Source: DAOUJI01 sp965237875 (GTDB lineage Bacteria; Chloroflexota; Dehalococcoidia; Lucifugimonadales; JAGWBF01). Taken from it: a stretch of DNA of 64,000 bases. Below, piece by piece: positions 23,883 through 32,260 of the stretch. The first letter of the stretch is position 1. Every line of letters begins with the position of its first letter. The stretch is taken from positions 496,001 through 560,000 of the forward strand of contig CBDEGP010000002.1 in NCBI GenBank assembly GCA_965237875.1. The letters are read 5' to 3'. Under the pieces are notes generated by a model, which ran no database searches, had not been told where the DNA came from, and saw only the letters and a program-made list of their open reading frames with translations. A program made the position numbers and the translations under genes.

Positions 23883-26633
23883 ATGGCCTCTCAGCCCGGG
23901 AGCGACATTCCAAAGGCGTATAAGGCAGCGGACGTGGAGTCCCGCATCTACCAGTCGTGGATGGATGCGGGGTACTTCACCCCGACGCCCGACCCCAACA
24001 AGGTCCCCTTTGTCATCATCATGCCCCCGCCGAACGTCACGGGCGAGCTGCACCTGGGCCACGCCTTGACTGCGTCCGTGGAAGACATTCTGGCCCGCTG
24101 GCATAGAATGATGGGCGACCCCACATTGTGGCTGCCGGGGAAAGACCACGCGGGCATCGCCACCCAGTGGGTGGTGGAGCAGCAGCTGGCCAGGGAAGGC
24201 TCATCCCGGTATGAAATCGGACGGGAGAAGTTCGAGGAGCGGGTATGGGAATGGGTGAGGCTGTACGGCAACCGGATTGACGAGCAGCACAAGCGTCTGG
24301 GCGCCTCTTGCGACTGGACCAGGCTCAGCTTCACGCTGGACCCGGGCCCCAGCCTGGCAGTGCGCACTACGTTTGTGAACCTGTACGACCAGGACCTCAT
24401 ATACAAGGGCGAGCGCATCATCAACTGGTGTCCAAGGTGCTCCACTGCCCTGTCAGACCTGGAAGTGGAGCACGAGGAATTGGAAGGGGGCCTCTACTAC
24501 ATCCGATACCCCTTGGCCGACGGCGCCGGCTCGGTGGTGGTTGCAACCACGAGGCCCGAGACCATGCTGGGAGACACCGGCGTGGCCGTCAGCCCTAACG
24601 ACGAGCGATATGCGCATTTGATCGGCGGCAAGCTGGTTCTTCCCATCATAGGCAGGGAGATACCGGTGGTCGCCGACGACGCCATCGACCCGGAGTTCGG
24701 AACGGGAGCATTGAAGGTGACCCCCGCCCACGATCCCGTAGACTTCGACATAGGGCAACGCCACGGGTTGGAGCAGGTTACGGTCATCGGTCTGGACGGT
24801 ACCATGACCTCTGACGCCGGGCCGTATCAGGGCCAGGACAGGTTCGAGGCCCGGAAGGGCGTGGTTGCCCAGCTGGAGTCGGAAGGGCTGCTGGAACGGC
24901 GAGAGACCCATCACCACTCGGTAGGCCATTGCCAGCGCTGCAAGACGGTCGTGGAGCCGCTGGTCAGCGCCCAATGGTTCATCAACGTCGGACATCACAC
25001 CGATTCGGAGTCCATCGCGGGGATGGCCTATTCCGCAGTGGCTGAGGGGCGCATCCGCATTATTCCGGAGAGGTTCGGAGCGGTGTACCGGAACTGGCTT
25101 GAGAACATCAGGGACTGGTGCGTCAGCCGCCAGCTGTGGTGGGGCCACAGGATCCCCGTCTGGAATTGCGGAGCTTGCGGCAAAGAGTTCGCGGCAGTGG
25201 AGGACCCGGCGGAATGCATCGGGTGCAAGTCGGCTGACATCGAACAGGACCCGGACGTGCTGGACACCTGGTTCTCTTCGGGTCTATGGACCCACTCCAC
25301 CCTTGGCTGGCCCCAGGACAGCGACGACATGGGCTACTTCTACCCCTGGCAGAGCCACGACCACGCCTCTATGGGCCATGACTCCTTCGTCATGGAGACG
25401 GGGTATGACATCCTCTTCTTCTGGGTGGCCCGGATGATCATGATGGGTCTGGTCAACACCGACCGCGAGCCGTTTCACACCGTCTTCTTGCACGGCTTGA
25501 TCAGGGATGCACAGGGCATAAAGATGAGCAAGACCAGGGGCAACGTGGTGGACCCTCTTCAGCTGCTCGACGAATACGGAGCCGACGCCCTCAGATTCGC
25601 GCTGACTGCGGGGACCGCCCCCGGCAACGACCTGCGCGTCGGTGAGTCCAAGCTGGAGTCCAGCCGCAACTTCGCAAACAAGTTGTGGAACGCGTCGCGG
25701 TTCGTTATGTCCAGCTTGGAGGGGGCTGATCCTGACCTCTTGAAGGGATGGTCCGATGGGGAGGTCGCTCAGGACGCGCCCCGCCAGGACCGCTGGATTA
25801 TGCACCGGCTGAACCAGGTCACCGGCGCCGTTCAAGCCAATCTCAAAGCCTATGAGTTTGGTGAAGCCCAGAGAGAGGTGTACGAATTCCTTTGGGGCGA
25901 CTACTGTGATTGGTATATCGAGCTGTCCAAGATACGGCTTAGGGCGGGAGATACGTCGCCTCTGCGTGTCCTTTCCCACGTCCTGGAACGGACCCTACGC
26001 CTTCTTCACCCATTCATGCCCTTCATCACCGAGGAGGTATGGAAGAACCTGCGAAGCCGGTTGCCGGACGAAGGCGATTTACCCGAGTCCATTATGATTG
26101 CGCCCTACCCGACCTACGACGACAGCCGTGTGTATGAATCGTCCAACCGGGACATGACGGCCCTCATATCCGCCATCAGGGCAATCCGGAATGCGCGGGC
26201 GCAGCTCCGAATTCCGGCGGCGCAGACGCTTGAAGCCACCGTCGCGGCCAACTCCATGAGGGAAGCGGTGGAGGAGGAGGCCGAGTCCATCAAGGCCCTG
26301 GCCCGCGTCTCGCCGCTCCACATCGTGAACAGTGGGGCTGAAAACCCGAACGGCGACGGCAAAGCCGTCCAGTCCATGACCTTGGTTGTAGACCCTCTGG
26401 TGGTCACGCTGCCTTTGGAGGGCCTGGTGGACCTGGCCGCTGAGCGCGACCGGTTGGGAAAGGAGATGAAGGAGTGCGTCTCCAATCTGGACCGGGTGGA
26501 GGCGCTTCTTTCCAACCCCAACTTTGTCGCCAAAGCCAAGGAAGAGGTTGTGGAGCAGGAGCGGGAGCGTCTGCAGGGGTTGGCTGACCGGAGAGCCAGG
26601 CTCCATGAGGCGCTGGACCAACTCAGGGGCTAG
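23883..26633 (+). CDS. valS: Valyl-tRNA synthetase
   Basis: 916 residues from ATG at 23883. It has the class I signatures HLGH (57-60, in PPPNVTGELHLGHA) and KMSKT (547-551, in GIKMSKTRGNVVDP), the editing CP1 insertion with TTRPETMLGDTGVAV, a zinc-type cysteine set (NWCPRCSTAL and NCGACGKEF), the anticodon-binding domain with FLWGDYCDWYIE, and the C-terminal coiled coil (LVDLAAERDRLGKEM) that marks ValS against IleS. It charges tRNA-Val. No T-box leader is visible in the 66-base gap upstream. Confidence 0.97.
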   Translation: MASQPGSDIPKAYKAADVESRIYQSWMDAGYFTPTPDPNKVPFVIIMPPPNVTGELHLGHALTASVEDILARWHRMMGDPTLWLPGKDHAGIATQWVVEQQLAREGSSRYEIGREKFEERVWEWVRLYGNRIDEQHKRLGASCDWTRLSFTLDPGPSLAVRTTFVNLYDQDLIYKGERIINWCPRCSTALSDLEVEHEELEGGLYYIRYPLADGAGSVVVATTRPETMLGDTGVAVSPNDERYAHLIGGKLVLPIIGREIPVVADDAIDPEFGTGALKVTPAHDPVDFDIGQRHGLEQVTVIGLDGTMTSDAGPYQGQDRFEARKGVVAQLESEGLLERRETHHHSVGHCQRCKTVVEPLVSAQWFINVGHHTDSESIAGMAYSAVAEGRIRIIPERFGAVYRNWLENIRDWCVSRQLWWGHRIPVWNCGACGKEFAAVEDPAECIGCKSADIEQDPDVLDTWFSSGLWTHSTLGWPQDSDDMGYFYPWQSHDHASMGHDSFVMETGYDILFFWVARMIMMGLVNTDREPFHTVFLHGLIRDAQGIKMSKTRGNVVDPLQLLDEYGADALRFALTAGTAPGNDLRVGESKLESSRNFANKLWNASRFVMSSLEGADPDLLKGWSDGEVAQDAPRQDRWIMHRLNQVTGAVQANLKAYEFGEAQREVYEFLWGDYCDWYIELSKIRLRAGDTSPLRVLSHVLERTLRLLHPFMPFITEEVWKNLRSRLPDEGDLPESIMIAPYPTYDDSRVYESSNRDMTALISAIRAIRNARAQLRIPAAQTLEATVAANSMREAVEEEAESIKALARVSPLHIVNSGAENPNGDGKAVQSMTLVVDPLVVTLPLEGLVDLAAERDRLGKEMKECVSNLDRVEALLSNPNFVAKAKEEVVEQERERLQGLADRRARLHEALDQLRG

Positions 26634-26650
26634 GTCCGGCTTCTGTCGCC

Positions 26651-26916
26651 AGGAGACCTTTGCGGCAACCCCCTCTCCCTTTGGGAGAGGGATGGGGTGA
26701 GGGCGTTCCCCAGCTTCGGGCAAGGCCCTGGATTCCGGCCTCCGCCGGAAAGACGGAGGTTATGCAAAGGTCTCCTTTGGGAGAGGGATGGGGTGAGGGC
26801 GTTCCGTAGCTTCAGGCAAGGCCCTGGATTCCGGCCTTCGCCGGAAAGACGAGGGGTGGGAACTTGGTTCCCGCTCATCCCAACCTTCTCCCGCCAAGGG
26901 AGAAGGGGTAGTCGCA
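26651..26916. repeat. Tandem and composite dispersed repeats
   Basis: A unit with GGGAGAGGGATGGGGTGAGGG and the core CTGGATTCCGGCC...CGCCGGAAAGACG occurs twice with a 96-base period (about 26680 and 26776). It is followed by a third module, CATCCCAACCTTCTCCCGCC...GGGAGAAGGGG. It fills the gap between valS and the next, convergent gene. Confidence 0.8.
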
Positions 26917-26922
26917 GGCTGA

Positions 26923-27657
26923 TCAGAGCCTTATTGTACGCGCGGAGGCGGACGCCTTCAGCCGTGTGAGTCTGTCCAGTCCTTTGCGGGTGTCGCTGGC
27001 CACTCTGGCGGGGTCCCATAACTCAACCCTGCGCTTGAACAGCCAGTATGTGAACTCCTTTAACTCCGTCAGGCTCATTGACCGGCGGGTCGGAGCGCCT
27101 TTTGACTTGAGGAATCGCCTGGCAAGGTCGGTCCTGTTTTCCTGGTAGAGAATAGTGAAGGCGTCTTCTATCAGGTCTTCACTGTCGGTGTACCCCTTGG
27201 CTAGACGTCGTTTCCTGGCCTCTTCCTCGACGGCCAGCTGAAGCGCCTCTTCCACGACCACTCCGTACCAGAAATTAAGCACGGCCTGGTGCTTGCTCGA
27301 CCCTATGAGGCCCTTGAACTTCCGATCGTCCACGTCCCCGGGCAGCAGGCCCTCAAAGAGAAGGTCCTCCTTCTCGTCGGCCGGGACCAGGCCGTCTATG
27401 TCCGAACATAGCCTCTCGGCGAGCACCACCCAGTCGAAGGCTTCTCCGTGAAGCAGGTATGAGTATTCTCGACCGTCATGCTCCTCGGCGGCGACAGTCC
27501 ACATACCCACGGCTTCCAGAAGCGCGAGGGTCCAGGGCTGACCCGACTCGACCGCTTTACGAAAATGACCGAGGACTTCCGCATTGTCCGGTTCGGACTG
27601 CGGTTCCGGCGCATGGTCGGGAGAGTCGATGACCTGGGCGGTGTCTTCCCTGTTCAT
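26923..27657 (-). CDS. Hypothetical protein, 244 aa
   Basis: No family recognised. ATG at 27657 overlaps the stop codon of the upstream gene (ATGA), implying coupled translation. After an acidic, Pro-rich first 30 residues the protein is mainly alpha-helical: AVESGQPWTLALLEAVGMWT, EAFDWVVLAERLC, KHQAVLNFWYGVVVEEALQ, EDLIEDAFTILYQENR, then ELKEFTYWLFKRRVELWDP. Basic C-terminus. It is cytoplasmic by sequence. Its coupling to a PolX-type DNA-binding fragment and to secA suggests an operon but no function. Confidence 0.7.
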   Translation of the reverse strand: MNREDTAQVIDSPDHAPEPQSEPDNAEVLGHFRKAVESGQPWTLALLEAVGMWTVAAEEHDGREYSYLLHGEAFDWVVLAERLCSDIDGLVPADEKEDLLFEGLLPGDVDDRKFKGLIGSSKHQAVLNFWYGVVVEEALQLAVEEEARKRRLAKGYTDSEDLIEDAFTILYQENRTDLARRFLKSKGAPTRRSMSLTELKEFTYWLFKRRVELWDPARVASDTRKGLDRLTRLKASASARTIRL

Positions 27658-28136
27658 GCGGGACCGTTTCCCTTGCCGCGCATGTATTCGATGTGCTTGA
27701 GAAGGTTCTGGGCAGCCTTCTCACCCATTTTTGGGACCTGGTGGATGCGCCCGTCGTGGATGGCCTGTTCCAACCCGTCGAGGCTGGATATTCCCAGCTC
27801 CCGGGCTATGGTGATGGCGGTCTTGGGGCCTACGCCGGGAATCTCGGTGAGGTCGAGCACGCCTTCGGGAAACTCTGCCTTCAGCTCCTCGTAAGCGGCC
27901 ATCCTGCCGGTGGTCACCAGCTCTATAGTCTTGGAGCTTATGGCCTCTCCGAATCCGGGTATCTCAGCAAGGTCCATCTCGTCCCGGACTGCGTCTTCGA
28001 GGGAAAACGAGAGGTTCTCGATGGTCCTGGCGGCCCGTTGGTATGCCCTGATCTTGAAGAAGCTGTCGCCCTTCATCTCAAGGAACGCGGCCATGTTGTC
28101 GAAGACCTGAGCGATCTGTTGGTTGTTGATGGGCAT
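27654..28136 (-). CDS. Stand-alone PolX N-terminal (8-kDa/HhH) domain protein
   Basis: 160 residues, ATG at 28136. It matches the N-terminus of bacterial family X DNA polymerases: an opening NNQQIAQVFDNMAAFLEMKGD, FKIRAYQRAARTIENL, then helix-hairpin-helix motifs EIPGFGEAISSKTIEL, EIPGVGPKTAITIARELG and VPKMGEKAAQNLLKHIE. It stops at residue 160, before the nucleotidyltransferase palm and PHP exonuclease domains of a full PolX (about 570 residues). The reading frame ends cleanly with a coupled next gene, so this appears to be a designed short form, not a decay product. DNA binding is likely; catalysis is not. Confidence 0.82.
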   Translation of the reverse strand: MPINNQQIAQVFDNMAAFLEMKGDSFFKIRAYQRAARTIENLSFSLEDAVRDEMDLAEIPGFGEAISSKTIELVTTGRMAAYEELKAEFPEGVLDLTEIPGVGPKTAITIARELGISSLDGLEQAIHDGRIHQVPKMGEKAAQNLLKHIEYMRGKGNGPA

Positions 28137-28154
28137 AAAGACCGCTCTTTCCTG

Positions 28155-30782
28155 CTAGGCCGCCATGGCATGGCAGCGTTTGTATTTCTTGCCGCTTCCG
28201 CAAGGGCAGGGGTCGTTTCGTCCCACCTTGCGGCCCCCCATGACGCCATTCCCTTTCTGACGCCCTGAGGCTGCTTGCATTGGGCTGGGGTTGTCCGGTC
28301 TGTCCCTGGGAGCTCCACGGCTTCCGCCCTTGGGGGGTCCCAGGGACGAGTTGAAGACAGTGTGTACGATGTCCTGCCGCATCCGGTCCTGAAGCTGCTG
28401 GAACATCCTGCTGCCTTCCGATTTATACATAACCAGGGGGTCCCTCTGGCCGTAGGCATGAAGCCCGATGCCCTGGCGAAGGTTGTCCATGGTGGTGAGG
28501 TGCTGCACCCAATGAACGTCGGACGTGCGCAGCATCAGAAGCCGCTCCAGGGTCCGCATGTCGTTTTCACCCAAGACAGTTTCCCGTTGGGAGTAGACGT
28601 CATGGGCCGCCTCGACCAACCGCTCCTGTATCTGACTTTTCGAGAAGGCGAGCGCCTTCTCCTCGGTGTCCAACTCTCTGGGCGCTGGGAATATGGCGTT
28701 AAGTTCAGCCAGGAGACCGTCGACGTCCCAGCCTTCATGTTCCCTGCCCAGCAGATGGGTGGATATAAGCGCGCCTATCTCCTGCTCCACCATCTCGCCG
28801 ATGGCGCTCTTCAGTTCCCCGTTTCTCAGAGCCTTGGTCCTCTGGTCGTAGATGACCTTGCGCTGGTTGTTCAGCACGTCGTCGTATTCGAGAAGATGCT
28901 TGCGCACCTCGAAGTGGTGGCCTTCCACCTTCACCTGTGCGCTTTCCAGGGACTTGGTGACTATGCGGTTCTCGATGGGCGTGTCTTCATCCAGGCCAAT
29001 CATGCCCATTATGCCCTTTATGCGGTCCCCTCCGAATCTTCGCAGCAGGTCATCCTCGAGGGATGAGTAGAACCTGGATGAGCCGGGGTCGCCCTGGCGT
29101 CCGGACCGGCCCCGGAGCTGGTTGTCTATGCGGCGGGCGTCATGGTGTTCGGTGCCCACCACATAGAGGCCGCCCAACTCGATTACCTTGTTGTGGTCCG
29201 TCTCCCACTGGTCCGGCGGGATGTCGAGGCTCTCAGGGTTGCCTCCCAGGACAATGTCCGTTCCCCTGCCGGCCATGTTGGTGGCTACGGTGATGGAGCC
29301 CGGTTTTCCGGCCTGGGCGACAATGAGAGCTTCCCGCTCGTGCTGCTTGGCGTTCAGCACCTCGTGTTGGATGCCCTTGCGGTTGAGCATCGAACTGAGG
29401 CGCTCGGAGCTCTCTATGGACGTGGTCCCAACTAGAATCGGTCTGCCCAATTCGTTGACTTGTTGGAGGTCTTGGACTACGGCGTTCCATTTGCCTTCGA
29501 CGGTTTTGTAGATCAAATCGGGGTGGTCGTCTCTGATCATCGGACTGTGCGTTGGTATGGAAGCCACGTCCAGCCCGTATATCTTGAAAAACTCCTCCGA
29601 CTCGGTGACCGCCGTTCCGGTCATGCCTGCCAGCTTGTCGTACATTCGGAAGTAGTTTTGGAGGGTGATGGTGGCATAGGTAATGCTTTCGCGCTGGACC
29701 TTCAGCCCCTCCTTGGCCTCCACCGCCTGATGAAGCCCGTCCGACCAGCGGCGTCCCGGCTGCAGCCTTCCGGTGAATTCGTCCACGATGATAACTTGGC
29801 CGTCCCTTACCACGTAGTCCTTGTCCCGCTTTTTGACAATGTGGGCGGTAAGGGCGTTCTCCACGTAGTGGACCATGTGATAGTTTTGGGCGTCGTACAA
29901 GTTTTGTACGTTTAATGCTTTCTCAAGCTTGGAGATTCCGCTGGGGTGGAGGGAAATGCTGCTGGTCTTGTCGTCGAGGCTGTAGTCTGATTCGTCCAAG
30001 CTGGGCGCCAGACGTGCGACGGTGTAATAGAGCTGGACCGGTTCTTCCGCGGGACCGGATATGATTAACGGAGTCCTGGCCTCGTCGATAAGGATATTGT
30101 CCACCTCGTCGACGATGGCGTAGTTTCTCTCTCGTTGGACCTGGAGCGCCGGGTCCACCACCATGTTGTCCCTGAGATAGTCGAACCCGAACTCGTTGTT
30201 GGTGCCGTGGGTGACGTCGGCCCTGTAGGCCTCGGCGCGGGTGACCTGCGTGAGATGCCGCATGGAAACGTCGCCGTCTTCCGAGTCGGGGTCGTACAGG
30301 TAGGCGGCGTCGTGCTGAAGGCAGCCGACGCTCAGACCCAGCAGACGGTATACGGCTCCCATCCAGACCGTGTCCCGTTTGGCCAGGTAGTCGTTGACCG
30401 TGACTATGTGGACGCCGCGCCCGCTGAGGGCGTTCAGGTACACCGGCAGGGTGGCCGCCAGGGTTTTCCCCTCGCCGGTCTTCATCTCGGCGATCTTGCC
30501 CTGGTGGAGTACGAGTCCTCCCATGAGTTGAACGTCGTAGTGGCGGAGGCCGAGAGTGCGCTTGGCCGCTTCACGCACGACGGCAAAGGCTTCGGGCAGC
30601 AGGTCGTCCAGGCTGGCGCCCTCTTCCAGGTCCGCCTTGAATTGAGCCGTCTTTGACTTTAGCTGCTCGTCGGTAAGCCCTTCCAACCGGCTCTCGAAAG
30701 GGCCTATCTTGTCCACCAGCGGTTGATGCTTCTTGGACGTTTTCTCCGCCGGGTCGCTGAAAATCTTACCGAGGATGCTCAT
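28155..30782 (-). CDS. secA: Preprotein translocase ATPase SecA
   Basis: 875 residues from ATG at 30782 (a TTG precedes it directly). Walker A MKTGEGKTL lies near 100-108, with VNDYLAKRD, the DEVDNILIDEARTPLI Walker B region, GTDIVLGG and the RGRSGRQGDPG helicase motif. The C-terminus carries a zinc-binding SEC-C motif, CPCGSGKKYKRCH, which contacts SecB or phospholipids. SecA drives export through SecYEG. The gene lies 34 bases downstream of prs and 18 bases upstream of the PolX-like gene, on one strand. Confidence 0.97.
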   Translation of the reverse strand: MSILGKIFSDPAEKTSKKHQPLVDKIGPFESRLEGLTDEQLKSKTAQFKADLEEGASLDDLLPEAFAVVREAAKRTLGLRHYDVQLMGGLVLHQGKIAEMKTGEGKTLAATLPVYLNALSGRGVHIVTVNDYLAKRDTVWMGAVYRLLGLSVGCLQHDAAYLYDPDSEDGDVSMRHLTQVTRAEAYRADVTHGTNNEFGFDYLRDNMVVDPALQVQRERNYAIVDEVDNILIDEARTPLIISGPAEEPVQLYYTVARLAPSLDESDYSLDDKTSSISLHPSGISKLEKALNVQNLYDAQNYHMVHYVENALTAHIVKKRDKDYVVRDGQVIIVDEFTGRLQPGRRWSDGLHQAVEAKEGLKVQRESITYATITLQNYFRMYDKLAGMTGTAVTESEEFFKIYGLDVASIPTHSPMIRDDHPDLIYKTVEGKWNAVVQDLQQVNELGRPILVGTTSIESSERLSSMLNRKGIQHEVLNAKQHEREALIVAQAGKPGSITVATNMAGRGTDIVLGGNPESLDIPPDQWETDHNKVIELGGLYVVGTEHHDARRIDNQLRGRSGRQGDPGSSRFYSSLEDDLLRRFGGDRIKGIMGMIGLDEDTPIENRIVTKSLESAQVKVEGHHFEVRKHLLEYDDVLNNQRKVIYDQRTKALRNGELKSAIGEMVEQEIGALISTHLLGREHEGWDVDGLLAELNAIFPAPRELDTEEKALAFSKSQIQERLVEAAHDVYSQRETVLGENDMRTLERLLMLRTSDVHWVQHLTTMDNLRQGIGLHAYGQRDPLVMYKSEGSRMFQQLQDRMRQDIVHTVFNSSLGPPKGGSRGAPRDRPDNPSPMQAASGRQKGNGVMGGRKVGRNDPCPCGSGKKYKRCHAMAA

Positions 30783-30816
30783 CAAAACACCTTTGGGACA
30801 CCCCTTGGCTGAAGGG

Positions 30817-31764
30817 CTATCCGAACAAGGCCCCTACGGATTCCCCCTCGTGGATGCGGCGTATTGCTTCCCCCAGCAGAGGGGCCACAGACAGCACTGT
30901 TATCTTTCCGTTGCGCTTTTCTTCAGACACCGGGATGGTGTCCGTCACCACCAGCTCGGTGAGGGGGCTGTTAATGATATTCGACGCGGCGGCGCCCGTT
31001 AGGACGGGGTGGGTGACGCAGGCGTAGATTTCCTTCACTCCCCGCTGGTTGAGGGCCTCCGCCGCCCCCAGCATGGAGCTGCCGGAGGCCACCTCGTCGT
31101 CGAAGACCAGGGCCGTTTTGCCTTCGACCTCACCGATGATGTTCAGGGTCTCACTCTGGTCGTCGTTGCTCACGCGCCGCTTCTCGATGATGGCGAGGGG
31201 GGCCTCCAAACGCTCGGCCATGTCTCTGGCGCGTTTGCTTATCCCGATGTCCGTGGCCACCACCACCGGGTCGTCCAGCTGCTTGTCGAGGAAGTAGCGG
31301 CTCAGCAGAGTTAGGGCCGTGAGCTCGTCCACGGGGATGTTGAAGAACCCCTGTATCTGGCCCGCGTGCAGGTCCATCGTAAGCAGCCTGTTGGCTCCCG
31401 CAGCGGTAAGCAGGTCCGCTACCAGCCTAGCCGTAATGGGCACTCTGGGTTGGTCTTTCTTGTCGGTGCGGCCGTAACCGTAGTAGGGAATGACGGCCGT
31501 CACCCTGCCCGCCGACGCTCTTTTAGCGGCGTCGATCATGATAAGCAGCTCCACAAGGTGGTCGTTAACCGGAGCCGACGTGGGTTGAATGATGAAGACG
31601 TCCTTCTGGCGGATATTTTCCAGAATCCTCACAAAGGTGTTGTCGTTTCCGAATTTGAACACCTCCGCCTGGCCGACGGGAATGTCGAGATAGCCGCACA
31701 CATCCTTGGCCAGTTGACCGTGAGCGTTGCCGGTAAGCACAGACAGCTGTTGGAATGGACCCAT
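30817..31764 (-). CDS. prs: Ribose-phosphate pyrophosphokinase
   Basis: 315 residues, ATG at 31764 with GAGGGG upstream. The class I PRPP synthetase features are: FGNDNTFVRI for ATP, DVFIIQPTSAPVND, PYYGYGRTDKK (93-103), MDLHAGQIQGFFNIPVD (130-146), and the catalytic KR in IIEKRR (193-197). The PRPP-binding loop reads FDDEVASGSS (221-230) where the usual form is DDxxDTGGT/DTAGT. It makes PRPP for purines, pyrimidines, His and Trp. It is divergent from purA with a strong promoter in the gap. Confidence 0.95.
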   Translation of the reverse strand: MGPFQQLSVLTGNAHGQLAKDVCGYLDIPVGQAEVFKFGNDNTFVRILENIRQKDVFIIQPTSAPVNDHLVELLIMIDAAKRASAGRVTAVIPYYGYGRTDKKDQPRVPITARLVADLLTAAGANRLLTMDLHAGQIQGFFNIPVDELTALTLLSRYFLDKQLDDPVVVATDIGISKRARDMAERLEAPLAIIEKRRVSNDDQSETLNIIGEVEGKTALVFDDEVASGSSMLGAAEALNQRGVKEIYACVTHPVLTGAAASNIINSPLTELVVTDTIPVSEEKRNGKITVLSVAPLLGEAIRRIHEGESVGALFG

Positions 31765-31855
31765 CGTTCCCCTCTCACAACAGTCTTTGACCCGTTTGCC
31801 GTCGTACGTCGGGCCGCCGGATTATTCTCTTACAGAAGCCGTAGTTCCACCTGAG

Positions 31856-31883
31856 ATTATAGCATAGGGGAAAGGGCTGACAA
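31856..31883 (-). promoter_or_regulatory. Sigma70-type promoter for prs-secA
   Basis: Minus strand TTGTCA (31878-31883), 16-base spacer and consensus TATAAT (31856-31861), about 90 bases before the prs start. Confidence 0.65.
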
Positions 31884-31961
31884 AGAAACGGCGCGCACCG
31901 GGCCTTTCGATTGTACCCGCTTCTCCGATTCAACTAATCCCTCGCATGCCTCTCCTCTTCA

Positions 31962-32072
31962 TTCCTTCGGCAAGCTCAGGGTAAGCTCTAACCTTCTCCC
32001 GCCAGTGGAGAAGGGACATTGCCCCCTCGCCTTGACGGGAGAGGGTGGGGGTGAGGGGGAATAACCGAAAGA
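31962..32072. repeat. Dispersed repeat block
   Basis: Contains TTCGGCAAGCTCAGGGTAAG, AACCTTCTCCCGCC...GGAGAAGGG and GGGAGAGGGTGGGGGTGAGGG modules also seen near 26.7, 35.1, 44.1 and 44.7 kb, and the GGGACATTGCC...CGAAAGACCC order shared with 21.1 kb. Confidence 0.65.
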
Positions 32073-32115
32073 CCCCGTGCGGTGCGCGGCCGTCCTTCCT
32101 TTGGGGCGCCGTTTT

Positions 32116-32124
32116 TGGTATACT
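32116..32124 (+). promoter_or_regulatory. Extended -10 promoter for purA
   Basis: TGGTATACT: TGn extension plus TATACT (32119-32124), 136 bases before the purA start codon; no strong -35. Confidence 0.45.
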
Positions 32125-32260
32125 CCTGTGAGCTTTTTTGTAAGTTGGACCTTCTATTACAGGTCGCTCCAGCCCTGCCGTCTACGACCTCGGAAACGAT
32201 TCGCTTCCCGTATATTCGGCGGGCTGACTGTGCGCAGGACTCCAACTCCTCGGAGGAAAG

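Larger units (their letters stand above)
31765..32260. other. Divergent intergenic region prs / purA
   Basis: A 496-base gap without a supported gene. It holds a leftward promoter for prs (31856-31883), a block of dispersed repeats (31962-32072), an extended -10 rightward promoter (32116-32124) and a leader of about 130 bases before purA. Confidence 0.55.

Noticed and set aside
26651..26916. Tandem repeats considered as a CRISPR array
   Set aside because: Only two copies with a 96-base period and no short repeat plus unique spacer pattern; no cas genes.
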